Shown here in pieces: positions 1 to 7,577 of a stretch of DNA of 64,000 nt. Position 1 is the first letter of the stretch, and every line of letters starts with the position of its first letter. Where the stretch lies: the NCBI GenBank assembly GCA_959608885.1, contig CAUHSG010000001.1, positions 124,001-188,000 on the forward strand, read 5' to 3'. The DNA comes from an uncultured Coriobacteriia bacterium (GTDB lineage: Bacteria; Actinomycetota; Coriobacteriia; Coriobacteriales; QAMH01). The notes under the pieces are model-generated. The model was not told where the DNA came from. It saw nothing but the letters and a program-made list of their open reading frames with translations, and ran no database searches. The translations under genes were made by a program, and so were the position numbers.

Positions 1-217
1 GCGGGGACTCGCCGGTGAGAAGCTCGATGACGTCAACGCCAAAGATATTCGCGCACTTATATAAGAAGGTGAAGGAAAGATCCTCCTCGCCAGACTCCTG
101 CGCCGCGTACTCGGCGACCGTGCGCCCCGTAGCCTCGGCCATCTCCTGGAGCGAGAGGTCGAGATCCTCGCGCATCGAGCGAATCCGGTTGCTTATCTCC
201 TTGATGTTCGGATTCAT
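1..217 (-). CDS. XRE-family helix-turn-helix regulator, N-terminal part (runs off the left edge)
   Basis: About 72 N-terminal residues are visible, read from an ATG at 217 towards the left edge. They form a Cro/C1-type HTH: an initial helix (KEISNRIRSMREDLDLSL), the helix-turn-helix around LQEMAEATGRTVAEY, then a segment ending FGVDVIELLTGESP. This is the usual N-terminus of XRE regulators that often carry a C-terminal cupin, but the C-terminus is outside the window, so a cupin is inference only. A purine-rich GGGAAGGGA lies just upstream of the ATG. A promoter-like pair at 253-281 points into the gene. The target is unknown. Confidence 0.8.
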   Translation of the reverse strand, partial: MNPNIKEISNRIRSMREDLDLSLQEMAEATGRTVAEYAAQESGEEDLSFTFLYKCANIFGVDVIELLTGESP

Positions 218-252
218 GGCGTGTCCCTTCCCTTCTGAATGTAATGGGCATA

Positions 253-281
253 TTTATACACCAACACTTTAGGCATGCGAA
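253..281 (-). promoter_or_regulatory. Putative sigma-70-type promoter of the XRE regulator
   Basis: On the minus strand there is TTCGCA (276-281), a 17-nt spacer and TATAAA (253-258), about 35 nt upstream of the ATG at 217. The -10 element is close to consensus and the -35 matches four of six positions. The assignment rests on sequence only. Confidence 0.4.
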
Positions 282-317
282 GAAAAAACGCCATGTTGCA
301 TTATTTTTTTGAGTAGT

Positions 318-343
318 GCGAAAACGGCATTCTCCGTTTCCGC
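318..343 (-). terminator. Hairpin after the REC-GGDEF-EAL gene, possible terminator
   Basis: GCGAAAACGG (318-327) pairs with CCGTTTCCGC (334-343) around a 6-nt loop, with one G-T pair. It lies just past the stop of the EAL gene. No U-tract follows directly on the minus strand, so intrinsic termination is uncertain. Confidence 0.3.
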
Positions 344-381
344 AAAGAAGTGTCAGGACGAAACGAGCCAAGCGGTTAAGC

Positions 382-2088
382 TCACGAGAGTCGTTCGTTG
401 ACATGAGCCTCGAACGCATCGGGATCCATGGGGCGAGCGCAGAAATATCCCTGGGCGTAATCGCACCCCACGGAATGAAGGAATTCGTACTGCTCTTCCG
501 TCTCCACACCCTCGGCGATGACGGGGATGCCCAACGCGTGTGCCATGTTCACGATGGAAGTGAACACGCTTGCCACGCGCGGATTGCGCTCGAGATTGCG
601 CATGAAGACCATGTCGGCCTTGAGGATGTCGACGGGTATGTCGCTGAACGCGTTGAACGACGAATACCCACTGCCGAAATCGTCCATGAGGACGGTGAAG
701 CCATACTCCTGCAAGCGCGTGACCATGGAAATGACGAGGTCAATGTTCTCGGTATACGAGGATTCCGTGACCTCGATACGAAACAGTCTCGGCTCGATGC
801 CGTACTTCTCGACGAGGGCGACGATCTCGTCGTAGAGCGACGAATCGAAGATGCTGCGACGGGAGAGGTTAACCGAAATAGGAATCTCGGGAAGCCCGCG
901 CTCATGACGACTGGCAAGAATCTGGCAAACCTGCTCCCAGATGTTGTGGTCCATCTTCGAGATAAAGCCGTTCTTCTCGAAAAGCGGAACGAAGACACCG
1001 GGAGAAACGATGCCATGGCCCGGACGATACCAGCGAACAAGCGCTTCCGCACTTACGGGCTGGTTCGAGTCGATGCCGTAGACGGGCTGAAGCTGCACGT
1101 GAAACTCTTCGTTGTCGAGAGCATGCTCCATGTTGTTGAGGATGTCCTGCTCCTCGAGCATACGATTGGTGAGCTCGGAATTGTAATGGGCGATATGACA
1201 ATCGTAGTCGCCCTTGATGGTGTTGCGCGCCATCATCGCGCGATCGAGCATGACGCTCGCCTCGACATCGGTGTCGTCGATGAGATAGACGCCCGTCGCC
1301 AGCGAAGGGGCGAAATCGATGTTGCTCTGTGCGAGCAGAGCGTTAATGGCAGAAATTATACGCTCCATGACCTGCTCGACATCGATTTCGTCTTTTCGGG
1401 CGCAAAAGGCGAAGTTGTCATTGCCCAAGCGTCCGTAAACCCCGCCATTGGCGAAGAGCTCGCTCATGCAGCGCGCGGCCTCGATGAGCATCCTGTCACC
1501 CAGCTCGGCGCTGAAGAGCTCGTTGAAGGACTTGAAGTTCTCGATATCCCAGACAGCGAGCAGATACTCCTCCTCGGGACAAGCGTCAATCATGCTTTGC
1601 ATCTCGCGCAGGAAGGCCTTGCGCGTATAGAGCCCCGTAAGGTCATCATGGTCGGTAATCCAAGCCGCTTCCTCGAGCATGCGCACGCGCATGCGCTGCT
1701 CTTCAAGCTCACGGGCATTGATGACGAGGCTGATGCGACGTCGCATGATCTCGGGCTCGATGGGCTTGGTAAGAAAGTCGGCGGCCCCCGCGTCAAGGGC
1801 ATGAACCTCAGCAGCAGTCACGCTGTCGGCCGTGATGACGATGACGGGAATGTCGGCGATGGCGGGATTCGCCTGCTTTTCGGCAAGCACGTCGAATCCG
1901 GATTGGCCAGGCATGTGCAAATCGAGCAGGACGGCATCGATACCGTCCTCTCCATGCTCGCGCATGATCTCGAGGGCATCTGACCCGTTGTCCGCCTCGA
2001 GAATGTTGTATTCGGGAGCGAGGATGCCGCCCATCTGTATGCGGTTGATAATCGAGTTATCTGCGATGAGGATGGTTTTATCGTGCAC
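382..2088 (-). CDS. Response regulator with degenerate GGDEF and EAL (c-di-GMP phosphodiesterase) domains
   Basis: This is a 568-residue protein in three parts. A REC receiver spans about 1-120, with phospho-acceptor Asp56 in LLDLHMPG and the conserved Lys in LTKP. A GGDEF-like domain spans about 145-300, but its signature reads LGNDNF (221-226), so cyclase activity is unlikely. A well-preserved EAL domain spans about 320-560: EALVRW (348-353), VNLS near 407, TES at 441-443, DDFGSGYSS (469-477), Lys490, EGVET (526-530) and QGYF. The expected activity is hydrolysis of cyclic di-GMP, controlled by phosphorylation. It lies 49 nt downstream of an Hpt gene on the same strand, which suggests a phosphorelay pair. 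No transmembrane segment is seen, so a cytosolic location is inferred. Confidence 0.9.
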   Translation of the reverse strand: MHDKTILIADNSIINRIQMGGILAPEYNILEADNGSDALEIMREHGEDGIDAVLLDLHMPGQSGFDVLAEKQANPAIADIPVIVITADSVTAAEVHALDAGAADFLTKPIEPEIMRRRISLVINARELEEQRMRVRMLEEAAWITDHDDLTGLYTRKAFLREMQSMIDACPEEEYLLAVWDIENFKSFNELFSAELGDRMLIEAARCMSELFANGGVYGRLGNDNFAFCARKDEIDVEQVMERIISAINALLAQSNIDFAPSLATGVYLIDDTDVEASVMLDRAMMARNTIKGDYDCHIAHYNSELTNRMLEEQDILNNMEHALDNEEFHVQLQPVYGIDSNQPVSAEALVRWYRPGHGIVSPGVFVPLFEKNGFISKMDHNIWEQVCQILASRHERGLPEIPISVNLSRRSIFDSSLYDEIVALVEKYGIEPRLFRIEVTESSYTENIDLVISMVTRLQEYGFTVLMDDFGSGYSSFNAFSDIPVDILKADMVFMRNLERNPRVASVFTSIVNMAHALGIPVIAEGVETEEQYEFLHSVGCDYAQGYFCARPMDPDAFEAHVNERLS

Positions 2089-2137
2089 GTCGACTCCGCC
2101 CTGTCGCGGCTTGCATTACCTGGGTTTTCATATCGGG

Positions 2138-2479
2138 TTATGCGCCGATAGCCTCAATGGCAGTGGCGTAGGACAGTTTGAGCCTGTCAATGACCGGGGC
2201 AATCGCATCATAATCCTGGGCGCGAAGCAGGGCGACGATCTCGGCTGCATCCGCGTAGACCTCGGTCATCGAGAGATTGCTGCTCATGCCCTTGATTTCG
2301 TGCATGTGCGAGAAGAGGCCCTCCCAATCCTTCTGCTCGAACGCCTTGAGGGACTCCGCGTAGTTGGTATCCTGGGCAAACATCCCGAGCAGGCGCTCAT
2401 AGAGCGTATCGTTACCAGCGCAACGGCGCAGGCCGTCCTCGTAATCGATTCCCGCATCCTTGAGCTTTGCTGTGTCCAT
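2138..2479 (-). CDS. Hpt-domain histidine phosphotransfer protein
   Basis: This 113-residue helical protein carries the Hpt signature HMHEIKGMSSNL, whose His in HEIKG is the likely phosphorylated residue. The whole protein is one Hpt domain with no kinase or receiver domain. I chose the ATG at 2479 because GGGTGAGAAG lies directly upstream and the protein then begins at the first Hpt helix. A longer reading from 2608 adds a non-conserved segment with no ribosome-binding site. The REC-GGDEF-EAL gene follows after 49 nt, so the two are probably co-transcribed and Hpt likely donates phosphate to that receiver. No cognate histidine kinase is visible in the window. Confidence 0.85.
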   Translation of the reverse strand: MDTAKLKDAGIDYEDGLRRCAGNDTLYERLLGMFAQDTNYAESLKAFEQKDWEGLFSHMHEIKGMSSNLSMTEVYADAAEIVALLRAQDYDAIAPVIDRLKLSYATAIEAIGA

Positions 2480-2529
2480 CTTCTCACCCGCAATCACGCG
2501 ATAGGGCAATACATCATGTGAATTGCATT

Positions 2530-2558
2530 CTATACCATCAGGCAGGCACTTCAGTAAC
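2530..2558 (-). promoter_or_regulatory. Possible promoter of the hpt-EAL pair
   Basis: TTACTG (2553-2558), a 17-nt gap and TATAGA (2530-2535) lie on the minus strand about 50 nt upstream of the chosen hpt start. It is a weak match. It supports the shorter start because it falls inside the longer reading frame. Confidence 0.3.
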
Positions 2559-2736
2559 ATCTCCCGCACACTATGACAAGCGGAGCCGGAAACCTCTGTC
2601 AGCGCCATCGAGATGATGATTCGTGGTGAAATTGTCGGGAATGTGTCCGAAAGCTTGTGTACCCAACACGATGCTGCTTAAATCTTTAGCTCAAAAGCAC
2701 AATGCATACCACCAACCGAGATTTTGGGTGAAAACC

Positions 2737-3813
2737 ATGGAAGAATCACTGAACCGCAGATCGTTTCTGGGCGCCGCGCTCGTAGGCGGACTAGCCGGCC
2801 TCGCAAGCCTCGTCACCACTCCATCGGCACACGCCGTCACGAGCGCCGAGAAGCGCGCGGAGGTACAGGCGGCGAAGGCCCGCCTCGACTCCATGACCTC
2901 GCAGCTCGAGCAGACGGTCTCCCAGTTCAACGCCGCACAGGACGCCTACGATGCCGCCGCAGCCAAAGTTGCGGAGTGTCAGGCAAAGATTGACGAGGCA
3001 ACCGCCAAGATCTCCTCGCTCCAAGGCCGCCTTGGCACGAGGGCGACGGCCATGTATCGCGAAGGTGCGACCTCGTATCTCGACGTGCTCATGGGCTCGA
3101 ACTCCTTCGATGATTTCGCGAGCACCTGGGACATGCTCGACCAGCTCAATGCCGACGACGCCGCGCTCGTCACCGAGGCCAAGGAGATGCGTGCGCAGCT
3201 CGATGCCGCCAAGGCCGAGCTCGACGCCAACGAGCAGGCCGCACAGGCGGAACTCGACACCCAGGCCCAGCTCAAGGCATCTATCGAGTCTCAGGAAGCG
3301 GCCTATCAGGCCGAGTACAACAGCCTGAGCTCTGAATACCAGCAGCTCATCGCCCAGGAGCGCGATGCCGAGGCGCAGCGCCAGGCAGCCGCATCGGCGG
3401 CTTACACCCCCTCGATGTCGAATCCCTCTTCGGGTTCAGGCAGTTCTGGCGGTGGCGGGTACAGCTCCGGTTCGAGCATTCCCTCGCACGGCTCGGTCGT
3501 CGACTACGCGGTCTCGCGCCTGGGTTGCCCCTACGTCTGGGGTGCCTCAGGTCCCAACACGTTTGACTGTTCCGGTCTTACCATGTGGTGCTACGCCCAG
3601 ATTGGCATCAGCCTGCCCCATTACGACCGCTCGCAGTATGCTGCGGCAAAGGCCCGTCTCGCGCCGAGTGCGGCCGCCCCGGGCGATATCTTGTGGCGTC
3701 CCGGTCACGTAGCCATCTCGACGGGCGGCACCAACTACATTCACGCGCCACATACCGGCGCCGTCGTCAGCTATGGAAGCGGCGGAAATTGGGTATGCGC
3801 CTTGCGCTTCTAG
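2737..3813 (+). CDS. Exported NlpC/P60 peptidoglycan endopeptidase with coiled-coil N-terminal region
   Basis: This 358-residue protein begins with a twin-arginine type signal (NRRSFLGAALVGGLAGL) ending in a SAHA cleavage-like site near residue 33. A long Ala/Glu/Gln-rich coiled coil follows (about 35-220), then a Ser/Gly linker, then a C-terminal NlpC/P60 domain with the catalytic Cys in FDCSGL, His in GHVAI and a further His in HAPHTG. Such enzymes cut the D-Glu to meso-DAP bond in peptidoglycan stems, often at the septum. The ATG at 2737 is preceded by GGGTGAAAACC, and an upstream extension to 2623 would bury the signal. The Tat-like rather than Sec-like signal is notable. Confidence 0.9.
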   Translation: MEESLNRRSFLGAALVGGLAGLASLVTTPSAHAVTSAEKRAEVQAAKARLDSMTSQLEQTVSQFNAAQDAYDAAAAKVAECQAKIDEATAKISSLQGRLGTRATAMYREGATSYLDVLMGSNSFDDFASTWDMLDQLNADDAALVTEAKEMRAQLDAAKAELDANEQAAQAELDTQAQLKASIESQEAAYQAEYNSLSSEYQQLIAQERDAEAQRQAAASAAYTPSMSNPSSGSGSSGGGGYSSGSSIPSHGSVVDYAVSRLGCPYVWGASGPNTFDCSGLTMWCYAQIGISLPHYDRSQYAAAKARLAPSAAAPGDILWRPGHVAISTGGTNYIHAPHTGAVVSYGSGGNWVCALRF

Positions 3814-3920
3814 GCACATGCAAATGTGAAGGTTTCGCGAAGAAGCTGTTGAGAAACCGTACGGATGATGTGTCATACCCGCGAAAAAGCTGCTTCGCGT
3901 CATGTAAACCGCTAACATAG

Positions 3921-3949
3921 CGAATCGCCCGTCCCTTTCGGGCGAATCG
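3921..3949 (+). other. Hairpin between the two exported-protein genes
   Basis: CGAATCGCCCG (3921-3931) and CGGGCGAATCG (3939-3949) form an 11-bp stem with one mismatch around a 7-nt loop. It lies 107 nt after the NlpC/P60 stop and 38 nt before the next start. No T-tract follows, so it is either a weak terminator or a leader structure. Confidence 0.35.
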
Positions 3950-3987
3950 GTAATCAGTCTATTAAATATGCACGCCGAAGGATGACC

Positions 3988-4692
3988 ATGTCACGCTCCA
4001 TAACACGCGTCCCCGTTCTCGTAGCCGCGTTTCTCCTAAGCATCTTTTTCGCACTTGCCACGTTTCTCTTCACCACTCCCGCGGCCCATGCAGTCGAGAC
4101 GGCGACGTTCTCGCAGAAGCTCTCCTCTGCGCTTTCCGTCAAGTCTCCCGAGCTTAGCGAGCAGATATCGGCTGCCCTGGCCGATGGCATCATCTCGGCC
4201 AAGCAGGAGGCATTCGTCGACAAAAACCGGGCTGGTGAGTTCTACTTTGCTCAAAACGGCTCGGGACGCTGCACTATTACTTCCGTTGCGATGATGGTGC
4301 GTCGCGCGGCCTTTCTCGACGATAGGAGCGACTGGCAGTCGATCGGCCTCACCTCTGTCACGGCCGATGGCTGGTCTTCCGCTGGCGTCAAATGGCACTT
4401 CGCGACGAGCGGCTATGAAGTCGGTGTCATCGATGTCGCAGGTAATACGGAATCGCTTCGCGAGCTGCTCGCCCAGCATCCCGAAGGCATTGCCGCATAC
4501 GACCCTGGTGTCCCCCATGCCGTCTTGCTCACCGATTACGACGAGGAAACCGATACCTTCTATTGTGCTGATCCCGCCAACTACTATGCCGGTTCACGCA
4601 TTCCGCTTGCCGAGTCATGGAACGGCACATGCCACGGCAAAAGCCAAGATGCCGTCATTGCCGGATTCTCGCGTGCTTGGGTGATTCAGTAG
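3988..4692 (+). CDS. Exported C39-like cysteine peptidase-fold protein
   Basis: This 234-residue protein has an N-terminal signal or anchor (VLVAAFLLSIFFALATFLF, then PAAHA). Its body resembles the papain-like C39 peptidase group: Cys in GSGRCTITSVAMM near the start of the core, His in PHAVLLTDYD, and a downstream Asp/Asn in CADPANYY. Known relatives are secreted and often have no proven substrate. The ATG at 3988 has GAAGG six nt upstream. An ATG at 3982 in the same frame would overlap that site. Its stop abuts the 3' end of RNase P RNA, which is read from the other strand. Confidence 0.7.
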   Translation: MSRSITRVPVLVAAFLLSIFFALATFLFTTPAAHAVETATFSQKLSSALSVKSPELSEQISAALADGIISAKQEAFVDKNRAGEFYFAQNGSGRCTITSVAMMVRRAAFLDDRSDWQSIGLTSVTADGWSSAGVKWHFATSGYEVGVIDVAGNTESLRELLAQHPEGIAAYDPGVPHAVLLTDYDEETDTFYCADPANYYAGSRIPLAESWNGTCHGKSQDAVIAGFSRAWVIQ

Positions 4693-5060
4693 CAAAAGCG
4701 GGCCTGTAAGCCGGGTTCTGTCATCCAAGACGATCATTTATCTAGAGGCGCCGTTGCCGACACCCTCGAGCAGGCAACCCGGATGCGAGCCGGGTCAGCT
4801 CATGACATCCCTATTTGCCCTTGCTCCGGATGGGGTTTGTCAAGCCGCCGCGTCACCGCGACGCTGGTGCGCTCTTACCACACCGTTTCAGCTTTTCTCC
4901 GCGTCATGCACGGGGAGTCTTCTTTTCTGTGACACTGTCCGTCGGGTCACCCCGCCCGGCCGTTAGCCGGCATCCTACCCTGCGGAGCCCGGACTTTCCT
5001 CATCACCTACATCCCCTCATGCGAAGGGACGGGTGCCGCGATCGTCCAGCCCGCTTTTGC
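4692..5060 (-). ncRNA. rnpB: RNase P RNA (bacterial type A)
   Basis: Read on the minus strand, the segment has the RNase P RNA landmarks. GAGGAAAGTCCGGGC lies near the 5' end, GGTAAGAGCGCACCAG in the middle, and ACAGAACCCGGCTTA near the 3' end. The ends pair: GCAAAAGCGGGC at the 5' terminus (5049-5060) is complementary to GCCCGCTTTTGC at the 3' terminus (4692-4703), forming helix P1. The length of about 369 nt fits the class. It is the catalytic RNA that removes tRNA 5' leaders. A perfect TATAAT lies 8 nt upstream. The exact ends are inferred from P1. Confidence 0.95.
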
Positions 5061-5067
5061 GCGCTTG

Positions 5068-5073
5068 ATTATA
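5068..5073 (-). promoter_or_regulatory. -10 element of the rnpB promoter
   Basis: A perfect TATAAT is read on the minus strand, ending about 8 nt before the inferred RNase P RNA 5' end, which is the expected start-site distance. No convincing -35 is seen. The nearest hexamer at a suitable distance is GTTACC. Confidence 0.5.
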
Positions 5074-5123
5074 GCGTATGCAATTGGGTGGTAACGAAGG
5101 GACGGCCCTGATGTTGCTGGAGA

Positions 5124-5341
5124 TGCCATTTTGGAGAGCCTGGATTTCAAGGCAGAAGGATGGATGAGGGCTGGGGTGCCATTTTGAAGCGCCTGGGTTT
5201 CGAAACGGAGAAGTTGACAAGGATTGGGGATGCCATTTTGAAACGCACGGATTTCCAAGCAGAAGGATAGATGAGGGGTGGGGGTGTCATTTTGAAGCGC
5301 CTGGGTTTCGAAGCGAAAAAATGGCATCCCCCACCCCTCTA
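5124..5341. repeat. Intergenic array: four direct 53-54 bp units plus an inverted partial copy
   Basis: Units start at 5124, 5177, 5231 and 5285, each opening with TG(C/T)CATTTTG followed by a (G)CGCCTGGGTTTCGAA-like block. Spacings are 53, 54 and 54. The fourth unit ends in an inverted partial copy (about 5317-5340) that pairs with 5273-5293 with two mismatches, giving a long hairpin. The array lies between the stop of the DUF167 gene and the rnpB promoter. It is not coding, because the only open frame across it also runs into rnpB. Confidence 0.85.
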
Positions 5342-5343
5342 CG

Positions 5344-5598
5344 TCAAATATCCATGTTCGTCGAATCGGGAACCTCGAACATCTTATGGCGACTCGTCTC
5401 GCCACGTGTGCAGGTGACGGAACTTTTGGGGACATCAAAGAAGGAGGCGACCAGGGCGATCGCCTCCTTCGTTGCCTTGCCCTTTTCGGGAACCGCCTTG
5501 ACCTTCACTTCGAGCTCGCGCAGGCCATCTGCTCCCTCGCGCCATCCGACGACCTCGGCACGCCCGGACTTGGGCGTGACATGCACGGGCAGGCGCAC
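5344..5598 (-). CDS. DUF167 (YggU-like) small protein
   Basis: This 84-residue protein matches the DUF167/YggU family in length and pattern: an N-terminal beta strand (RLPVHVTPKSGRAEV), a basic and glutamate-rich middle with VKAVPEKGKATKEAI, and a helix ending FFDVPKSSV. The family often sits beside yggT and proC, and it does so here. Its biochemical role is unknown. It is the last gene of the division cluster on this strand, 11 nt after divIVA. A repeat array follows its stop, so transcription probably ends there. Confidence 0.85.
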   Translation of the reverse strand: MRLPVHVTPKSGRAEVVGWREGADGLRELEVKVKAVPEKGKATKEAIALVASFFDVPKSSVTCTRGETSRHKMFEVPDSTNMDI

Positions 5599-5609
5599 GG
5601 GTCGCTCCC

Positions 5610-6452
5610 CTACTCCTCGTTATCCTCGGGCAGGATGGCGGGAATGTTGATTTGCGGAATCTGCTGGGTCGTGAGACGCGGCAGCTCGTCTTCCTCGACC
5701 TCTTCCCTCTCCTCTTCGACGACAGGCTCCACCGTTTCGGTCACGCGAATGGAGCGCATGTCGATCTTGGGGAGCTCGGCCTCGACCTGATCCTCGGTCA
5801 CGTTCTGGTTGGCGAGGTTGCTGAACTCCTCCTTGGCATGAGCCGTGAAGCGATCGAGCATGTCGAGGTACTGCTCGCGGAACTTCTGGGAATACTCGCT
5901 GAGCGCCTTGATCTCGTTGTCGATGGCCGCCTTCTTGGCTAGGGACTCGCGAATGAATTCGCGGGCCTTCGCCTCGGATTCGCGGTAGATGCGATCGCCC
6001 TCGATGCGCGCGTCTTCCTTGATTTGCGCTGCGCTGCGCTGAGCGGCGATGAACGCCTCGGCGATGGCGTTGTCGAGACTCTTCTTCTCCTCGAGCTGAC
6101 CTTGCATGGACTCGATTTTGGACTCGGCATCATCGGCGCGCTTGTTCGCGGCGGCGAGACGATCCTGCGTGATCTCGAGCTCGCTGCGCAGCTCGCGCTC
6201 GACGAGGTTCGCCTGCTCGAGCTCGTTGGGAGCCGAAAGCGATGCGGCGCTTGCTTCGGCAAGCTCTTCCCGCGCCTTGCCAAGCTCGTCCTGGGCTTCT
6301 TTGAGCTGGGATTCCAAATCTGCAATCTGCTTGTTCATCGCGTCGACCTCATTGGCGACACGTTCGAGAAAGACATCGACCTGTCCGACGTCATATCCGC
6401 GCAGTGCGTGCTCGAAACCCACTTCCTGGATATCCTGCATCGTAATGGCCAT
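5610..6452 (-). CDS. divIVA: DivIVA-domain cell-division/polar scaffold protein
   Basis: This 280-residue protein opens with the DivIVA membrane-binding domain (ITMQDIQEVGFEHALRGYDV, then GQVDVFLERVANEV). A long heptad-rich coiled coil covers about 35-215, and an acidic tail contains EEREEVEEDELPR. DivIVA binds negatively curved membrane at septa and poles and recruits division or cell-wall synthesis proteins; in Actinobacteria the homologue (Wag31) directs polar growth. The start at 6452 has AGGAAAGGAAG upstream. It lies 16 nt after yggT in the cluster downstream of ftsZ, the classic position. The C-terminal sequence beyond the coil is not conserved. Confidence 0.92.
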   Translation of the reverse strand: MAITMQDIQEVGFEHALRGYDVGQVDVFLERVANEVDAMNKQIADLESQLKEAQDELGKAREELAEASAASLSAPNELEQANLVERELRSELEITQDRLAAANKRADDAESKIESMQGQLEEKKSLDNAIAEAFIAAQRSAAQIKEDARIEGDRIYRESEAKAREFIRESLAKKAAIDNEIKALSEYSQKFREQYLDMLDRFTAHAKEEFSNLANQNVTEDQVEAELPKIDMRSIRVTETVEPVVEEEREEVEEDELPRLTTQQIPQINIPAILPEDNEE

Positions 6453-6468
6453 GTTTGATCTTCCTTTC

Positions 6469-6747
6469 CTACAGGAGCGCGGCGATGAGCCGGCCCACCA
6501 GCTGCACGACGATAATCGCGAAAATCGGGCTTATGTCAAGCATACCGCCTATTGGCGGAATTATACGCCTAAAGATATTGAGGAAGGGATCGCAAATGCG
6601 ACCGAGCGCTCGATAGATATCCCCAACCCACCCGGTCTGATGGTTGGGTAGCCAACTCATGAGGATGTAGATGAGGATGACGGCAACGTAGAGATCGCAG
6701 ATGCCCAGCAAAAGCGAGCGAAGAAAGACGAGCGTCGATGAGATCAT
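6469..6747 (-). CDS. YggT/YlmG-family membrane protein
   Basis: This 92-residue protein has two hydrophobic segments (LRSLLLGICDLYVAVILIYI and PIFAIIVVQLVGRLIAALL) separated by the family motif region SWLPN...YRALGRICDPFLNIFRRIIPPIGG. YlmG/YggT proteins are linked to division-site or membrane organisation, but the exact role is unsettled. The ATG at 6747 overlaps the proC stop (ATGA) and has AAAGGAG 8 nt upstream, so translational coupling is likely. The longer reading frame to 6966 is proC in another frame. Confidence 0.88.
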   Translation of the reverse strand: MISSTLVFLRSLLLGICDLYVAVILIYILMSWLPNHQTGWVGDIYRALGRICDPFLNIFRRIIPPIGGMLDISPIFAIIVVQLVGRLIAALL

Positions 6748-7571
6748 GCACCCAACTCCTTTGAACGACGTGCGGCGGCGATAACGCCATCTTTGAGCGC
6801 GTCTTGCACGCCGGCCTTGCGCATGGCGTCGAGGGCGACAACGGTGGTGCCCCCAGGGCTGCTCACCGCGTCGATGGCGTCGGGCAGGCTCTGCCCCGTC
6901 TCGAGGATGAGACGCGCGGTGCCAAGCATAGTCTGCATGACGAGCTCGAGTGCATCTTCGTAGCACATGCCGAGCTCGACCGCGCTCTGGGCAATGGTCT
7001 CGGCGAAGAACTCGAAGTACGCAGGACCCGAGCCACTCACGGCGCAGACGGCGTCCTGCTCGGACTCATCCACGATAATGGCACTTCCCATCGATGCGAA
7101 GAGCGCGCGTACAAATTCACAATCCTGCTCGCTTGCCGCAGCACCGGCACTCACTGCCGACATGCCGCATCCGCACACGAGTGGCGTATTGGGCATGACA
7201 CGCACGATGGGGATATCTGCGCCGAGCAAGTCTGCGAGCTTGGGCGTCGATACGCCCGCGGCAACGGAGATGACGAGGGTCGAGGCGTCGATGCCCGCGT
7301 CAACGAGCGATGCGCACGCCTCGGAAATCTTATTGGGCTTGACCGCGAGGATGACGCAACGTGCGGGCATGCCAGCCACGGCATCTGCCACCGTGCGCAC
7401 GCCCATCGTGCGTTCGATGTGCTCGCGCTTGTCGCTGCCAGGATTTGCGATGGTGAGCGCATCCGGGGAAACCCCATCCATGCGCAGAATACCTTGGGCG
7501 ATGGCCTGACCCATACGACCGCCACCTATGATGAGGACCGTTTCCAGTTGCGTTGCTATGGCGTTTTCCAT
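6744..7571 (-). CDS. proC: Pyrroline-5-carboxylate reductase
   Basis: This 275-residue enzyme reduces 1-pyrroline-5-carboxylate to L-proline with NAD(P)H, the last step of proline synthesis. The N-terminal Rossmann fold shows IIGGGRMGQAIAQGI. The C-terminal helical dimerisation domain has the family signature region (AVSGSGPAYFEFFAETIAQSAVELGM...LARLILETG, then SPGGTTVVALDAM). The length is typical. It sits between sepF and yggT, a common arrangement in Gram-positive division clusters that probably reflects co-transcription rather than shared function. Confidence 0.95.
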   Translation of the reverse strand: MENAIATQLETVLIIGGGRMGQAIAQGILRMDGVSPDALTIANPGSDKREHIERTMGVRTVADAVAGMPARCVILAVKPNKISEACASLVDAGIDASTLVISVAAGVSTPKLADLLGADIPIVRVMPNTPLVCGCGMSAVSAGAAASEQDCEFVRALFASMGSAIIVDESEQDAVCAVSGSGPAYFEFFAETIAQSAVELGMCYEDALELVMQTMLGTARLILETGQSLPDAIDAVSSPGGTTVVALDAMRKAGVQDALKDGVIAAARRSKELGA

Positions 7572-7577
7572 ATTGCC

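Noticed and set aside
316..1983. A 555-residue open frame on the plus strand opposite the REC-GGDEF-EAL gene
   Set aside because: Antisense shadow of a GC-rich gene. The minus-strand product has clear REC and EAL motifs, while the plus-strand product has none.
2138..2608. Longer hpt reading frame starting at 2608
   Set aside because: The extra 43 residues are not part of an Hpt fold, have no ribosome-binding site and would overlap a promoter-like element.
2608..2736. c-di-AMP (ydaO-type) riboswitch upstream of the NlpC/P60 gene
   Set aside because: Such riboswitches often precede wall hydrolases, but I could not find the conserved core, and the gap is too short for a full element.
5124..5341. 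CRISPR array interpretation of the 54-bp repeats
   Set aside because: Units vary along their whole length, with no constant repeat alternating with unique spacers. No cas genes are present. The same applies to 56251-56440.
5007..5438. A minus-strand ORF with an 18-residue peptide repeat (FETQALQNGTP type)
   Set aside because: It is just the 54-bp DNA array read in frame. It also runs into RNase P RNA and lacks a ribosome-binding site.
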